From NCBI GenBank assembly GCA_030537815.1, contig JAUNVF010000001.1:18649-82648 (forward strand): DNA of 64,000 nt, in the 5' to 3' direction. Below the pieces are notes generated by a model. That model saw only the letters and a program-made list of their open reading frames with translations. It made no database searches and was not told the origin of the DNA. A program made the position numbers and the translations under genes. Of the stretch, positions 63,543-64,000 are shown in pieces (the first letter of the stretch is position 1; every line of letters starts with the position of its first letter). This stretch comes from Tissierellia bacterium. Lineage in GTDB: Bacteria; Bacillota; Clostridia; Tissierellales; Peptoniphilaceae.

Positions 63543-64000
63543 TTATTTCTCTATCTTCCAGCCAATCGTCTTTTCTCTCATATTTACAAAATCTCTGTAA
63601 AGACCCTCGCGATTCATAAGCTCCTCATGCGTTCCGATAGCCTGTATCGCACCTTCGTCCAAGACGATTATCTGATCCGCATTTTTTACCGTCTTTAATC
63701 TGTGAGCAATCATGATAACAGTTTTGCTCTTCGTCAATTTCTCAATCGCATCCTGCATCAGATTTTCGTTTTCAGGGTCGATATTCGCAGTCGCCTCATC
63801 GAGAATTATTATCGGAGCATCTTTCATAATCGCCCTCGCAAATGATATTCTCTGAGCCTCGCCACCTGACAGAGCAGAACCTCCCTCTCCGATAATCGTG
63901 TCGAATCCATTTTCCATATTCATAACGAATTCATAGCAATGCGCTTTTTTAGCAGCCTCGACGACTTCTTCCATCGATTTTTCAGGAGAGCCGAATTTGA
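63543..64000 (-). CDS. ABC exporter, C-terminal half of the ATP-binding domain (cut by window edge)
   Basis: The frame is open to the window edge (152 codons visible, reading KFGSPEKSMEEVVEAAKKA before the rest). It carries the signature ALSGGEAQR, Walker B IIILDEATANID and the H-loop MIAHRL. The spacing and helical-domain sequence (EEVVEAAKKAHCYEFV) are those of MsbA/LmrA-type exporters with fused membrane domains, which should lie beyond 64000. Cargo unknown. Confidence 0.9.
   Translation of the reverse strand, partial: KFGSPEKSMEEVVEAAKKAHCYEFVMNMENGFDTIIGEGGSALSGGEAQRISFARAIMKDAPIIILDEATANIDPENENLMQDAIEKLTKSKTVIMIAHRLKTVKNADQIIVLDEGAIQAIGTHEELMNREGLYRDFVNMREKTIGWKIEK

Noticed and set aside
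1..64000. CRISPR array, prophage or integrative element
   Set aside because: No regularly spaced direct repeats, no cas, integrase, terminase or capsid genes, and neither tRNA shows a duplicated 3' end suggesting an attachment site.

Overview
The window is AT-rich DNA (about one third G+C by eye) from a low-GC Gram-positive anaerobe. The gene orders match Firmicutes: dnaX-ybaB-recR beside tRNA-Ser and the large Alu-type SRP RNA; rpsF-ssb-rpsR and yybS-gdpP-rplI-dnaB; a T-box serS leader. The catabolic genes are those of an amino-acid-fermenting, asaccharolytic anaerobe: histidine breakdown, B12-dependent glutamate fermentation through 3-methylaspartate, aspartase, malic enzyme and adenine deaminase. 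A choloylglycine-hydrolase-family gene fits a gut or other host habitat. My best guess is a member of Tissierellia (Peptoniphilaceae-like) or nearby Clostridia; the genus cannot be fixed from the sequence alone.

Layout. 1-8.3 kb: an anchored protein cut by the window edge, a LolD-type ABC ATPase with a giant FtsX-like permease, a flavoprotein, an OFA-type MFS transporter and two IS3-family left-end relics. 8.3-12.8 kb: a patatin-like lipase, then hutI-fchA-hutH. 12.9-16.2 kb: dnaX-ybaB-recR, with tRNA-Ser(GGA) and SRP RNA transcribed the other way. 16.7-22.6 kb: glmS-glmL-glmE, methylaspartate ammonia-lyase and a two-subunit class I hydratase that is probably mesaconase. 22.7-23.9 kb: a glutaredoxin-like protein and a GlnL/YcbB-type response regulator whose phosphoacceptor Asp is Glu. 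24.1-30.1 kb: ftcD and a YjiH-type transporter behind a sigma-54 promoter, then an NtrC-type activator and its cytoplasmic sensor kinase. 30.1-34.5 kb: an orphan AraC regulator, a decayed AT-rich stretch, and a TVP38-type membrane protein with a GT4 glycosyltransferase. 34.5-39.2 kb: adenine deaminase, a cyclase-family hydrolase and an unrecognised membrane protein behind a second sigma-54 promoter, then tRNA-Arg(CCT). 39.4-51.5 kb: D,D-carboxypeptidase, T-box-serS, nnrE and the replication/ribosome gene block. 51.6-55.3 kb: an unusual four-gene metabolic operon. 55.5-64 kb: MBL hydrolase, MupG-like protein, malic enzyme, aspartase, HerA-like ATPase, alpha/beta hydrolase, choloylglycine hydrolase and the end of an ABC exporter.

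How the parts fit. Histidine goes to formiminoglutamate (hutH, hutI; urocanase is not in the window). FtcD and FchA then move the formimino group onto folate and release glutamate, which the glm operon ferments. The strongest regulatory signal is a small sigma-54 network. Two GG-N10-GC promoters, before yjiH-ftcD and before the adenine deaminase operon, each have upstream copies of the same 15-bp palindrome, AGGAA-N5-TTCCT. The only sigma-54 activator in the window lies directly beside one of these clusters, and its partner kinase carries a solute-binding domain but has no signal peptide or membrane segment.
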